The notes beneath the pieces were generated by a model. It saw only the letters and a program-made list of their open reading frames with translations. It did no database searches and was not told where the DNA came from. A DNA stretch of 64,000 bases from a virus: IMG/VR virus record IMGVR_UViG_3300035034_002228, positions 17,796-81,795 of that record. The stretch is one strand, 5' to 3'. Positions within the stretch are counted from its first letter, which is position 1. Every line of letters starts with the position of its first letter. A program made the position numbers and the translations under genes. This document shows, piece by piece, positions 52,445 through 61,080 of this stretch.

Positions 52445-52865
52445 AGCTGTAAACCGGTTCGTCGTCTTCTTTGGCCTTGGGGGTAAACCCCACGGCATGC
52501 GTCGGGGTCATCAGAACGTGCGTGAAACGCTCTGAGATCCACTCAGGCGCGTTTTTACCCACTTTCCGTACACGGAGTCGATAGGTCGGAAGTTTCCACC
52601 GTAGATCGTACTTGGCGGTCAGCTCCTCGATCATCTCGGTGAGCACGGGGTTGTCCACGTAGGTGATGTCCTCGTCCCTAAGCCGTGACCGTCCGTAATA
52701 CCCTTCGTTGCGCAGCGTCAGGATCAACGCCCGCAGTTCGGGATTGCTGGGGAGTTTGTCGCCTTTGGGTTTGGCAACGGGTTTATCGGTGAAGGGTCCT
52801 GCCAGCTTGGACATGCCCAACGCAATGATGGCAAAGATGAACACAACGATTAAAAAAGCAGCCAT
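52443..52865 (-). CDS. Early membrane-anchored hypothetical protein
   Basis: A 140-residue protein. ATG 52865 has GAAGGAGGG upstream; a GTG at 52907 has none. It starts with a membrane anchor or uncleaved signal (MAAFLIVVFIFAIIALGMSK), followed by a basic cytosolic-type domain (PTYRLRVRKVGK, ISERFTHVLMTPTHAV). Charge distribution suggests the bulk faces the cytoplasm. A CTATATCACC box lies 46 bases upstream, and a hairpin overlaps the stop, so it looks like an independent unit. Function unknown; early membrane proteins often modify host transport or defence. Confidence 0.6.
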   Translation of the reverse strand: MAAFLIVVFIFAIIALGMSKLAGPFTDKPVAKPKGDKLPSNPELRALILTLRNEGYYGRSRLRDEDITYVDNPVLTEMIEELTAKYDLRWKLPTYRLRVRKVGKNAPEWISERFTHVLMTPTHAVGFTPKAKEDDEPVYS

Positions 52866-52910
52866 GAGTATACCCTCCTTCGAGTATAGGTGGTAACTGT
52901 TCTTCACAGA

Positions 52911-52920
52911 GGTGATATAG
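52911..52920 (-). promoter_or_regulatory. Early-promoter-like box CTATATCACC
   Basis: Identical ten bases to the box at 53763. It lies 46 bases before ATG 52865 and directly after the end of the 52924 gene. Confidence 0.5.
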
Positions 52921-52923
52921 GTG

Positions 52924-53322
52924 TTAATTCTTTTCTATTCGGTGAGCGAACGCGGCTCCAGAAACACCCTGCAAGGTTCCCCCCATGTAGTCGATACTAA
53001 TGAAGTGAACGCGGTATTGATGTCGGACTTCATTGATGGCGGGGGCGAGCTGGCACCACAGTACATCCAGGAGTTCGTCGTACCGCTCTACCTTCGCCTG
53101 TGGCAATCCCTCCATCTCCAAAATGGAACGGACCAAGGCGGTTCGTTTTTCCCGAGTTTCAAAGAAAGCGGGGTTAAGATCGCGGCGGTAGTTGACGTAA
53201 GCTTCGATCACCGCCATGATGCAGTCGATGGTGTCCGGGGACCGATCGAGGTTTTCCACAAACCCCGACAGCAAGACTTCTCGCCAAAACACCGGATCGA
53301 CGTGGATGAAAAAGTTTTTCAT
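52924..53322 (-). CDS. Early paralog family member A
   Basis: A 132-residue protein; ATG 53322 follows GTGAGGTACTT. It aligns with the 53330 product over its length (same 132 residues): KNFFIHVDPVFW versus RTFFIQVDVNQW, and DRSPDTIDCIMAVIEAYV versus DAPDTVDHLMEIVSEYV. Mostly helical, acidic, without membrane segment or known motif. The two genes are seven bases apart and probably arose by tandem duplication. The 53824 product looks like a third, more distant copy. Confidence 0.65.
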   Translation of the reverse strand: MKNFFIHVDPVFWREVLLSGFVENLDRSPDTIDCIMAVIEAYVNYRRDLNPAFFETREKRTALVRSILEMEGLPQAKVERYDELLDVLWCQLAPAINEVRHQYRVHFISIDYMGGTLQGVSGAAFAHRIEKN

Positions 53323-53329
53323 AAGTACC

Positions 53330-53728
53330 TCACTGGAGTACTTGGTACCCACTGAACCCAAACAGGGTTTCGTTCTTCACGTGGGCGACAAAGTCACGAA
53401 CGCCCTCGGGGGGTCCGCACTCGATTAAGCATCCATGAATCGATTGGTAGAAGTCGTTCAGCAGTCGGGCGAAAGCTGACACATCCACGTACGTGATGTT
53501 TTCATTGGACAGTATTAACCCGGTCATCTCTTCGGGGGTTTCCTGAGCGCCATCGACGATCCCGGAGGCAATGTTCGCCGTCACCTCGTAACGGAACTGG
53601 ACGTACTCCGAAACAATCTCCATCAAGTGGTCGACGGTATCGGGTGCGTCCTCCAGATGCTCTAAGAACGCTGGGAGGAAATGGTGGTGCCATTGGTTGA
53701 CATCCACTTGAATAAAAAACGTGCGCAT
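53330..53728 (-). CDS. Early paralog family member B
   Basis: A 132-residue protein. ATG 53728 is chosen over 53953 because homology to the 52924 product starts there and because the longer frame crosses the terminator at 53797. The ribosome site is weak. Helical, with ENITYVDVSAFARLLNDFY in the middle and GVRDFVAHVKNETLFGF near the end. It has its own CTATATCACC box 35 bases upstream. No known domain; a small host-takeover protein is a reasonable guess. Confidence 0.65.
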   Translation of the reverse strand: MRTFFIQVDVNQWHHHFLPAFLEHLEDAPDTVDHLMEIVSEYVQFRYEVTANIASGIVDGAQETPEEMTGLILSNENITYVDVSAFARLLNDFYQSIHGCLIECGPPEGVRDFVAHVKNETLFGFSGYQVLQ

Positions 53729-53762
53729 GATGAATACCGTTTGGTTCGGTGGGCTACACAAA

Positions 53763-53772
53763 GGTGATATAG
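53763..53772 (-). promoter_or_regulatory. Early-promoter-like box CTATATCACC
   Basis: Lies between a terminator (53797-53826) and ATG 53728, exactly where a promoter is expected; identical to the box at 52911. Confidence 0.55.
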
Positions 53773-53796
53773 ACGTATAACGCGGTCGGATGCATA

Positions 53797-53826
53797 AAAA
53801 CGAGTCCCTTATCGGGGACTCGTTTA
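53797..53826 (-). terminator. Terminator after 53824 gene
   Basis: AACGAGTCCC and GGGACTCGTT form a perfect ten-pair stem around TTATCG, followed on the minus strand by TTTATGC. It overlaps the stop of the 53824 gene. Confidence 0.85.
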
Positions 53827-54192
53827 TGTGAACACCACCAACCCCAACAAATGTTGGTTTTCTTTCAGGATGAGTGTGACCCCCTTCAGGTTTCCGGACA
53901 ATTGAACGAAATCCCGAAACGAGGGCACCACCGCCTGATAGATGTCGTCCCAACAGCGGAGAATCTGTTGGCGGGGAATGTGGGTTAACAAGGCCGCCTC
54001 TAGCAAGTCCTCGACGTAGATGTCCATGTGGTGGGCTTGGTTCTTACATTCCAAATGCCACCGCAGGTACAAATACGACCCCAGGGATTCCCCCAACATC
54101 ATCGCCAAGTCTGGGTCGATGTAGTAGTCCTTGGACAGCCGTTGCCACATTTCGTCCAAGGCGGTCCGCTCTGAGGCAATGAAACTGCGCAT
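53824..54192 (-). CDS. Early paralog-like family member C
   Basis: A 122-residue helical protein. ATG 54192 has AAGGGGGTG upstream. It shares general plan with the 132-residue pair: an MRSF start, a helix with a YLYLRWHLE stretch where the pair has YVQFRYEV or YVNYRRDL, then IYVEDLLEAALL and FRDFVQLSGNLKGVTLIL at the end. The similarity is weak but in the same order. It ends inside a strong terminator and is the last gene of its unit. Confidence 0.55.
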   Translation of the reverse strand: MRSFIASERTALDEMWQRLSKDYYIDPDLAMMLGESLGSYLYLRWHLECKNQAHHMDIYVEDLLEAALLTHIPRQQILRCWDDIYQAVVPSFRDFVQLSGNLKGVTLILKENQHLLGLVVFT

Positions 54193-54201
54193 GACACCCC
54201 C

Positions 54202-54480
54202 TTAATGCGTGGGGGTAAAGATTTGCAACCACTCACCTTTACCGGGTCGTTTGAAAAAACTGTGACGACGACGCTCGGTGTCCAGCTTGCCCCGCAGGCT
54301 GTCGATCTCACGATTCGACCGCATCAGTTCACCTCGAACGTAATCCAACCGCTTGTCTTTCAAGTACAGCTCGGCCACGGCTTTGTTGTGACATTCCCGG
54401 CTGACCTTCAGAGACTCCTCCAAAAGTTGATTGTCAAAGCGCAGTCGTTCCAGTTCTTTTCTCGTTTTTCGTCCGAACAT
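54202..54480 (-). CDS. Small coiled-coil protein
   Basis: A 92-residue protein. ATG 54480 has AAGGAAAG upstream. Residues 5-75 are an uninterrupted charged helix with heptad-like leucines (LERLRFDNQLLEESLKV, LDYVRGELMRSNREIDSL), so it should form a coiled-coil dimer. The end is basic with RPGKGEW. It starts 15 bases after the 54496 structural gene and may be transcribed with it. Possible roles are a scaffold or a regulator; not determined. Confidence 0.6.
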   Translation of the reverse strand: MFGRKTRKELERLRFDNQLLEESLKVSRECHNKAVAELYLKDKRLDYVRGELMRSNREIDSLRGKLDTERRRHSFFKRPGKGEWLQIFTPTH

Positions 54481-54495
54481 ACTCTTTCCTTACAG

Positions 54496-55848
54496 CTATA
54501 CGGTGTCGTGCCCGCGTTCGATGAATATTTTCAGTGTGATGATGGAGGGGAACCGGTTGTTCACCACCCCCACTTCTTGTGGCATTCGTTGTTCATGTAC
54601 CCCAAGCAGCACACCGTGGTAAGTCCTCAACTCATTGTCGGCGTTAGTTAAAAATTTCACCGGCATTCCAGGGTATAATAGGGCCGAATCGCCGTGCTGC
54701 CACTGAACCGTCAAGTACCGACCCCGACGTTGGGCCATCTTGGCGTAGTGCTGGAAGGGATTGGCGGTGGCGCGTTGCTCGGCCCAGCGGGTGTTGGAGA
54801 ACCCCGATGGCATTTTAACCCCTTCCACTTCGTACATGTTGGTTTCCCGTTTGGCCACGGCTTTGTTCCCACCGTGTTCCACGGGGTTGAGCAGCTGGTT
54901 GGCGTCCATGAACCGGACCGCACTGCCCTCGTTCAATTGCCCAAACTGACCCCGGTCAAACGCCGTCGCGTTACCGGTGGCTACCACGACCACCTGGTTG
55001 TTGGTTTTCCGGTACGTGCGTTCCGCCCCGTGATAACGGTTCGGGGGTATGTTGAGGATGGTCAACACCCTAGGGGTTTCCTTGTACCGGGTCACGTGGT
55101 ACATCGGGAACAGATACCAGATCCGATCTTGCAGGTAGCACCCTAAGCCAGACGGGTACACCCCACCCTCTTCGTTTTGAAACACCTTGGGTGCTTTGAG
55201 TAGGGGCAAACCGTGCGGTAGGATCAGATGCTCCCGAACGTCGGTATTGAACCCCGGAGCCAAGTCCACCCCATCGATCAGTTGTTTGTTGGAACCCGTC
55301 ACCAGTTGAGTGGTTTCGGTCAACAGCGAGCGTAACGCGTGGGCGGGCGTTTGTTGACGATACATGCGTCCCACGGTGATCATCCGAGTTTGATAGAACC
55401 CCTCGTCCATCAATTGGAACAACACGGTTTTGGGCTGCGTCCGGTTCATGTCGTCCCGCGACCCCGCTTGAGGACTGCGGGTGGCAGATGCGGTTTCGTC
55501 CTGGTCCACAAGGATGGCGCGGTAACGTCGGGTATTGCTGCCCACATCGCCGCGTTGGCTGTCGGTGTTCTCATACATTGGAATGGCCGTCACATCGACC
55601 CAAACCTCGTCCCGGTTGGGGATGATGAGGTACGAGTAATCCCCCTTACCCATCATCACTTCCAGACTTACCCCGTCCCCGTTGTTGTTCTCGTAATCCC
55701 GCTCGATGGAGAAGTTGATGAGTCGCATCGGACTGATCCACTGGTTCCCAACCCGGAACCGGCATGTCAGTTTGTAGTTGACCAACCCATCGCCCCGAGA
55801 AGCGATGGCTTCAACTTCACGCATGAGCAGTGTGGAATCTACAGCCAT
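54496..55848 (-). CDS. Virion structural-type protein
   Basis: A 450-residue soluble protein, beta rich in its first 180 residues (YKLTCRFRVGNQWISPMRL, YSYLIIPNRDEVWVDVTAI) and with an interior KTNNQVVVVATGNATAF. The first 100 residues look like a domain of phage tail-hub or baseplate type (conserved FSIERDYENN), but I cannot assign it. GGAGAATAACCC precedes ATG 55848 and the gene overlaps its upstream neighbour by ten bases. Four such genes in a row (54496, 55839, 56431, 57837) suggest a baseplate or tail-tip operon. Confidence 0.6.
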   Translation of the reverse strand: MAVDSTLLMREVEAIASRGDGLVNYKLTCRFRVGNQWISPMRLINFSIERDYENNNGDGVSLEVMMGKGDYSYLIIPNRDEVWVDVTAIPMYENTDSQRGDVGSNTRRYRAILVDQDETASATRSPQAGSRDDMNRTQPKTVLFQLMDEGFYQTRMITVGRMYRQQTPAHALRSLLTETTQLVTGSNKQLIDGVDLAPGFNTDVREHLILPHGLPLLKAPKVFQNEEGGVYPSGLGCYLQDRIWYLFPMYHVTRYKETPRVLTILNIPPNRYHGAERTYRKTNNQVVVVATGNATAFDRGQFGQLNEGSAVRFMDANQLLNPVEHGGNKAVAKRETNMYEVEGVKMPSGFSNTRWAEQRATANPFQHYAKMAQRRGRYLTVQWQHGDSALLYPGMPVKFLTNADNELRTYHGVLLGVHEQRMPQEVGVVNNRFPSIITLKIFIERGHDTV

Positions 55849-56426
55849 GGGTTATTCTCCACTAACGCTTTCTCGATCCGGTCCACGATGGACACGTACG
55901 GTTTCAGTTCGCCTTGATCCGTGGTGATCTTATCCCGTAAGTACCGCTCGGTGCGGACGGGGTTCCGACGACGGTTCATCTGCATCAATTGATCACGCAA
56001 CGGGTCCGCCGACCGTTCGTCCGGTTCGTAGAACTTGGAGGTGGAGTACAACGCGATGGCGATGGCTTCGAGTTGTCGGAACTCCTCGATGCTGGGGGCG
56101 TCTTCGGGATGAATGCCTTGGAACGCCACCCGCTCCCAATCGTGCAGGTGTTCTTGAATGTCGTCGTAGACCTCCACTGCGTCGCGTTCGTCCACAAAGT
56201 CGATAGGGGCACCGTCGTCGTGCAGAAGCGCCAAGCCAGCCGCAGTTTGACGCATGACGGAGGGTTCCATCAACCGCTGACGGTCGAGCGCGGAGTCGCC
56301 GCTCACGTGGTATCCGTTCTTCTCCAAGTAATCCAAGCCGTACAAGAAGATTTGAGGAATGCGCATTTCGTATTTAAAATGAAACAGTCGATACGCCGCC
56401 GTGTGCGGCTTTTTCTCCGTGCTCAT
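55839..56426 (-). CDS. Virion operon protein, acidic helical
   Basis: A 195-residue, mostly helical acidic protein (AVEVYDDIQEHLHDWERV, IEEFRQLEAIAIALYSTS). It overlaps the 54496 gene by ten bases and lies four bases after the 56431 gene, so the three are coupled. ATG 56426 has GAGCAAAGTAACGTC upstream, a weak site, consistent with coupled translation. No recognised domain; a chaperone or small tail component is possible. Confidence 0.6.
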   Translation of the reverse strand: MSTEKKPHTAAYRLFHFKYEMRIPQIFLYGLDYLEKNGYHVSGDSALDRQRLMEPSVMRQTAAGLALLHDDGAPIDFVDERDAVEVYDDIQEHLHDWERVAFQGIHPEDAPSIEEFRQLEAIAIALYSTSKFYEPDERSADPLRDQLMQMNRRRNPVRTERYLRDKITTDQGELKPYVSIVDRIEKALVENNPWL

Positions 56427-56430
56427 GACG

Positions 56431-57831
56431 TTACTTTGCTCCTGCTCGTTTCAACAAACACCAGACGGCCGGGTAATAATAGAACCGTTCCAGGTTGTCC
56501 CAATCGTAAATGTGGTTCACCAGCCCATCCAACGCATCCAAGTTCAGCGCTTCACGGCGTAACGCTTGACCGATCAGCAATTCCAACTTGGACTGTGTTT
56601 CGCGGTCGTCTGTATAGAACGCTTCGCTGAAGGCGTAGTAATCGTCCACCGCCACCGGGTGAATGTCCGGGGGCAGGCGCCACGGGTCCACGCCTTCCAT
56701 CATGGGCGTCGGTTGGAAGAACCGAAGACCGCGCTCGGCTTGGGTCTTATTGGGCCCAGCCAACGGACGTCGAGGACGCCCTTCCCGGAAAGGAAGGCCG
56801 GCACGATCGGCGTAGTTGTTGTCGTACTGGGTATCGACGTCGGTGGGGGCGTCGATGGGGAAGACCAGTCGATCTATGCCGGTGTACCCCAACGCCTGTA
56901 ACGTAGGACGGCCTTTGAAGTAACTGGTGGTCACCAAATTGGCTTTCTGCGTTGCCCCGTACAGGCGGGTGTCGTCCATGCGCACGATCGCGTCCCACAC
57001 CGTGGGTTGGTTCATCACCGGTTCGGCCGAGACGTTCATCTCCCGGACACGGCGCAGGCGTGGGTCCAGTGACGTGTCCACGGTTTGCAATACCGCTTTG
57101 GTGACAAAATGGTCGTAGGTCTTGCGCAGTTGATCTGGTACCAGTAGTGTGCTGTGTTCGGTGCTGAAGAAATCCGTCAGGTACCGCTTGATCAATTCCA
57201 AGTACAGTTCTTGGTACCGTTCGCCTCGGGCTTTCTCTTCCCCAGTGACAAAGGGACCGCAACCACTGACCAAGGATGCTTGGGAGTAATGGAACGTTTC
57301 AATGGTCTTGCGTTCCAGATCCGCCAACCGCTGGTTGTCCAGTTCTGCCACTAGGGCGTACTCGATATTGTACACCGAGTCTTTCAGAATGGTGGCGCGG
57401 GTGGATTCGGTCACCGTGAATGCCCCCACACGCCCGTCGCCGATGTCCGCAACAAACATGTCGCCTTTGTTGGGCACCAAGAACGGGTACGTGATCCCGC
57501 TCCCACGAACGTCCATGGTTTTCAGACTGGGGTCTTGACTGAAACTCAGTGGCGTGGTGACCTTCAAGTGCATCGCTTTCAAGCGACGATACTGTTGGTA
57601 CACCGGGTCCCGGTTCAGGTCTTGTACCGTCGGCTCATTACTGGCTCCCAATACCTGAGAGAAGTAATCCACCGTCCAGTTCGACCCTTCCACCCACGTC
57701 AACAACGCGGAACTTGGCGTGTACTGGGTATCAACCGTGATGCCGTCGAACTTCTCGTGTTGGATCTTCGGCTTCACCGTTGGGGGTGGTTCGGGCAATG
57801 ACCCTTCATTGTCATCTTCAAACAACGCCAT
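56431..57831 (-). CDS. Virion structural-type protein
   Basis: A 466-residue soluble protein. The N-terminal 30 residues are acidic and proline rich. A beta region (GITYPFLVPNKGDMFVADI, GRVGAFTVTEST) suggests a small barrel, followed by helices (TIETFHYSQASLVSG, YQELYLELIKRYLTDFF). GAGGTAAATGTC precedes ATG 57831, five bases after the 57837 gene. The combination of a barrel-like centre and helical C-terminus resembles phage baseplate wedge proteins in general, but no family can be named. Confidence 0.6.
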   Translation of the reverse strand: MALFEDDNEGSLPEPPPTVKPKIQHEKFDGITVDTQYTPSSALLTWVEGSNWTVDYFSQVLGASNEPTVQDLNRDPVYQQYRRLKAMHLKVTTPLSFSQDPSLKTMDVRGSGITYPFLVPNKGDMFVADIGDGRVGAFTVTESTRATILKDSVYNIEYALVAELDNQRLADLERKTIETFHYSQASLVSGCGPFVTGEEKARGERYQELYLELIKRYLTDFFSTEHSTLLVPDQLRKTYDHFVTKAVLQTVDTSLDPRLRRVREMNVSAEPVMNQPTVWDAIVRMDDTRLYGATQKANLVTTSYFKGRPTLQALGYTGIDRLVFPIDAPTDVDTQYDNNYADRAGLPFREGRPRRPLAGPNKTQAERGLRFFQPTPMMEGVDPWRLPPDIHPVAVDDYYAFSEAFYTDDRETQSKLELLIGQALRREALNLDALDGLVNHIYDWDNLERFYYYPAVWCLLKRAGAK

Positions 57832-57836
57832 GACAT

Positions 57837-59531
57837 TTACCTCACGTTTGATTTGATGGTTAGAATTTCACCGTAGAGGACCGTTAGGGGACCAACGCGG
57901 ACACGGTCCAATGGGTCGCCCGCTTTGTTGTCGGTGATTTGAACGGCCTTGAACAAGTCTTTGTCCTTCACCACGCCGGTGTGGTACGGGCTTTCCCACT
58001 CACCGCTTTGCCACGGGGTCTCGCCCCATTCAGTGCCCAACCACGGCCATGGCCATTGGCCGCCGTCCTCGGGGTCGCTGAGGGTGGACCCTTCACCCGG
58101 TGCGTCGGGGTTGGAATGGCGTTTGGTGCCCGATCCAACCAATGGTAACTCGTTATACGACTGCTCGGCCAGTGGGACTCCCAGCGACAGTAACGTGTTG
58201 TACAACACGGTTGGGTACCGGCGCAGGTGTTCGAGGTTGGCGTACGGGATGGTCATCCAGTTCCGAACGATGGAGATTTGGATGTGGTAGTACTTGTCCA
58301 GGTCCAACGGACGGTCAGCTTCGATGGTCACGGTCCCCGGTTTCATCGTCAGTTGCACATCGGTCCGGCGCTTCCGGTTCTCGTACAGTTGGAAGTCAAA
58401 AATCCCCGATCCGTCCAAGGCTTTGGCACCTCGGTGGTGGAAATACTCCAGAAAGTAAGGCGTGAAGGTAAAATCCCCCAGATTGGACAAGTCCATCAAG
58501 GTGGTGCGGTCGTTCTTTTTCAACTGCAACAACCCGGTGAAGAACGTCAGTCGTCCTTTGGGTTTGTGGTCCGGGACCCAGTCGTCGATGTCGGGGTACT
58601 GCACGTACGGGATGTTGTCTTTGGCCATCAACTCCATCAATCCATCAAAACTGCCTTTGGTGGTGCTGACTTTCCGATCCAAGCGTCGGAACGTTTGGTA
58701 CGGGAGTTCCGGACGGTACTTCTTCCCGATGGCTTTGTTATGCACCAACATGGGCCAACGACAATACACCTGCATTGGTCGGTTGTACTGTAGGGTGTAG
58801 GTAATGGTGCTTTGGTAGTTGCCTTGTTCTTGGGTTTCTGGATTCGGGGGCGAGGTGGTAAAATCAAACCACCCGAGCACTTCGCGTTGGTGTTCGGTGA
58901 CCACCCGCGTTGGCGACGTATTCGTCAACGTATCCGCCACGGTGGTGGGTACCATAAGGTATTCCAGTAGGTAATCTTCGAATCCCTGACCCGTAGGTAG
59001 CGCAGAAGCCTCTCTGGTCTCGTGTAGATGCTTTAACACGTGAAGGACGGGGGTTGGTAGGGCGTAGTGATATTCAAGGTCCTGGTACAGCTCAGCGCGT
59101 CCCATGGAGATGCGTGAGCGCATCTCGTCCACCCACCGTTGCGCGAGGGTGACGTTCGGAGCGTTGTACTCCAGGGTCATTGTTAAGGTTACGTACCGAT
59201 ACACCGGACGAAACACGATGTCGCGAGGCTCGTCCCAAAAAAGCGGCATATGCTCGGGCTTGGCAATCGGGGTGATGAGCGTGGTGTTTTCGTCCACCTC
59301 TTCGTTAAAACGGATAACCAGCCGGGCCTCGGCGGGGAACCGTACACCGGTATCGGTGCATTCCCCAAAGCTCCCCCCGTTCATGGGCACCGATTCGGTG
59401 TTGCCGGGCAGGTAAACTTGGGTTTCGCCAGGGAGGCGCATAATCCGGGCCAGCTGGGCGGTCACCGCCACGGCCACCCGTCGAGTCACGGACTCGTAAA
59501 CGTCTGGGATACTGATCAATGCGTGGGGCAT
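57837..59531 (-). CDS. Large virion structural-type protein
   Basis: A 564-residue protein. ATG 59531 follows GAGGTGG by five bases and is preferred over 59543. The N-terminal domain is beta rich (AVAVTAQLARIM, YLPGNTESVPMNGG, VTLTMTLEYNAPNVTLAQRW), the centre has YTLQYNRPMQVYCRWPML, and the C-terminal 90 residues are tryptophan and glycine rich (DGGQWPWPWLGTEW, GETPWQSGEW). It begins the minus-strand structural operon, with a candidate late promoter box 29 bases upstream. Probably a baseplate or tail component by context. Confidence 0.6.
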   Translation of the reverse strand: MPHALISIPDVYESVTRRVAVAVTAQLARIMRLPGETQVYLPGNTESVPMNGGSFGECTDTGVRFPAEARLVIRFNEEVDENTTLITPIAKPEHMPLFWDEPRDIVFRPVYRYVTLTMTLEYNAPNVTLAQRWVDEMRSRISMGRAELYQDLEYHYALPTPVLHVLKHLHETREASALPTGQGFEDYLLEYLMVPTTVADTLTNTSPTRVVTEHQREVLGWFDFTTSPPNPETQEQGNYQSTITYTLQYNRPMQVYCRWPMLVHNKAIGKKYRPELPYQTFRRLDRKVSTTKGSFDGLMELMAKDNIPYVQYPDIDDWVPDHKPKGRLTFFTGLLQLKKNDRTTLMDLSNLGDFTFTPYFLEYFHHRGAKALDGSGIFDFQLYENRKRRTDVQLTMKPGTVTIEADRPLDLDKYYHIQISIVRNWMTIPYANLEHLRRYPTVLYNTLLSLGVPLAEQSYNELPLVGSGTKRHSNPDAPGEGSTLSDPEDGGQWPWPWLGTEWGETPWQSGEWESPYHTGVVKDKDLFKAVQITDNKAGDPLDRVRVGPLTVLYGEILTIKSNVR

Positions 59532-59559
59532 GGGCCACCTCATTGGCTGTTAGTTTAGT

Positions 59560-59567
59560 CATAATAT
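59560..59567 (-). promoter_or_regulatory. Candidate late promoter box ATATTATG
   Basis: ATATTATG on the minus strand lies between a terminator (59584-59607) and the 57837 gene start, the right place for a late promoter of the structural operon. Confidence 0.45.
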
Positions 59568-59583
59568 CGGCCAGACGCGTCAT

Positions 59584-59607
59584 AAAGGGCACCCGAAGGC
59601 GCCCTTT
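59584..59607 (-). terminator. Terminator after 59626 gene
   Basis: On the minus strand AAAGGGCGCC, TTCG, GGTGCCCTTT forms a stem with one G-T mismatch and a TTCG loop, followed by ATGACGC. Confidence 0.85.
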
Positions 59608-59625
59608 AATCGTACACTCAAAAGA

Positions 59626-60987
59626 TCAGTCTTCGGACTTCTCTTCTTTCTTACCGGCTTTCTTGGCAGCACGTTCGCCGATCTTGATGAGTGATTTAGC
59701 CACGTCGTGCGCGTGACCGAAAGTCTCATTGGCCACACCGATACCTACCTTGCCGTAGCTGGTCGATAGTTTACGGAGTGCTTGGATGTCCTTGTTCTTA
59801 CGGAACACTTTGAAAGACCGATCACCCTCATTCTTGGTGTAGCGTTTTTGCATGAAACTGGCTTTAACGCCAGCTTTCAGCTTCTCACCGAGGTCGTCTC
59901 CGGATTTCTCAATAACAACTGCGTACGCCTTGGCTGTAGTGAGTAGGGTCCGGATATCACTCACCTTCAGTTCAACTTCGTTGGGGAGGTCACCGACCTT
60001 ACCAACACTTTCAAACTTGATCTTGCCCGCTTTAGCTTCAGCAAGGAGGGTCGCGGCGGTATCTTCTCCTTTCTCAACCGACGGAACTGCAAGTTTGACA
60101 CCACCTAGTAGTGCCGAACCGTCCTTAATACCGGCCGGGATTTTCGACTCAGGAGTTGGTTCGGTTGCAAACTTCGAAACACGCTTGGATGCTTCTTCAT
60201 CCTTTTTGGAGCGGATGTCTTTAACAGCCTCCATCATTGCTTTGGTAATTTCCTGCTGACGTGTTACTGACGCAGGTGCGTACTTACCCAAGAGAAACTC
60301 AACGGACTTCTGGTCTTGCTTGACCGCGTTGACCAGGTTGCTCGGGAAGGAACCACCTTGTGACAGTTTCTTGTTAACCCCTTTGACTGAAACAGTGACC
60401 GTCTCAGAAGAACCGGCACCTGACAGCTTCTCCAGAACTGCGTCGGCTTTCTTATTGATCGCTCTGGCAGCATCCCGGCGCTTGTTGGTAGCTTTGTCGC
60501 CCATGAACTTATCGTTCATTGCACCGTTGACCCGTTCGGGGGCGTAACCGACGCGGTACAACGCTTCGGTGGTTGCTTCCAGTGCTACCGTGTAAAACTC
60601 TTCCAGATTACCACTGTTGTAGTTTTCCAGACCAAGTTCGAAATGCTCAAGGCCCAAAATGTCCTTGTAGTTTTCCAGAGAAGCACTAACCACGGCCGCA
60701 AACTGCGGGGAGTACTGGTTGTTCTCCAAACCGTGACTCAAAATGTCATGGAAGTTTTCTAGAGATTCCATGGTCTCTTCGGTTTCGTCGATGAGCGCTT
60801 CACGACGACCACTCTCGTGATATTCAGCACGCTGATCGTGTTCGGCTTCTTCAAGGATTTCTTCCGCCTCGTACTCTTCTTCTTCGGTCACCGGCGCCAC
60901 TTCAGGCACTTCGATCGGGGCTTCGTCTTCACCAACCGGCGCTTCGCTGTGCTCTTCCATGGACAGGTACTGTTTCAGTAGACTCAT
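59626..60987 (-). CDS. Internal-head-type protein with propeptide
   Basis: A 453-residue protein. ATG 60987 follows TTGGAG; 61050 lacks a site. The first 90 residues are extremely acidic (EVAPVTEEEEYEAEEILEE), then several [SAG]-x-E sites occur (HGLEN, ASLENY, GLEHFE, GLENYN, YLSME). The mature part is basic and lysine rich, ending KKAGKKEEK. Acidic propeptide, repeated cleavage sites and basic DNA-facing body are features of jumbo-phage internal or inner-body proteins. It is a paralog of the 61081 product over the GLEN-rich region. Confidence 0.65.
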   Translation of the reverse strand: MSLLKQYLSMEEHSEAPVGEDEAPIEVPEVAPVTEEEEYEAEEILEEAEHDQRAEYHESGRREALIDETEETMESLENFHDILSHGLENNQYSPQFAAVVSASLENYKDILGLEHFELGLENYNSGNLEEFYTVALEATTEALYRVGYAPERVNGAMNDKFMGDKATNKRRDAARAINKKADAVLEKLSGAGSSETVTVSVKGVNKKLSQGGSFPSNLVNAVKQDQKSVEFLLGKYAPASVTRQQEITKAMMEAVKDIRSKKDEEASKRVSKFATEPTPESKIPAGIKDGSALLGGVKLAVPSVEKGEDTAATLLAEAKAGKIKFESVGKVGDLPNEVELKVSDIRTLLTTAKAYAVVIEKSGDDLGEKLKAGVKASFMQKRYTKNEGDRSFKVFRKNKDIQALRKLSTSYGKVGIGVANETFGHAHDVAKSLIKIGERAAKKAGKKEEKSED

Positions 60988-61030
60988 GTGTGTTGCTCCA
61001 AAATCACGTGATTGTTTAAGGATTAGCAAA

Positions 61031-61074
61031 AACCCGGAATTTCTGCTCATAAAGTAGAGCGGTCTTTCCGGGTT
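61031..61074 (-). terminator. Terminator after 61081 gene
   Basis: AACCCGGAA and TTCCGGGTT form a perfect nine-pair outer stem with an inner hairpin in the 26-base loop, followed on the minus strand by TTTGC. Confidence 0.75.
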
Positions 61075-61080
61075 AGCGTT

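Noticed and set aside
54205-54651. 148-codon + strand frame opposite the coiled-coil gene
   Set aside because: No ribosome site, and it spans the ends of two well-supported minus-strand genes.
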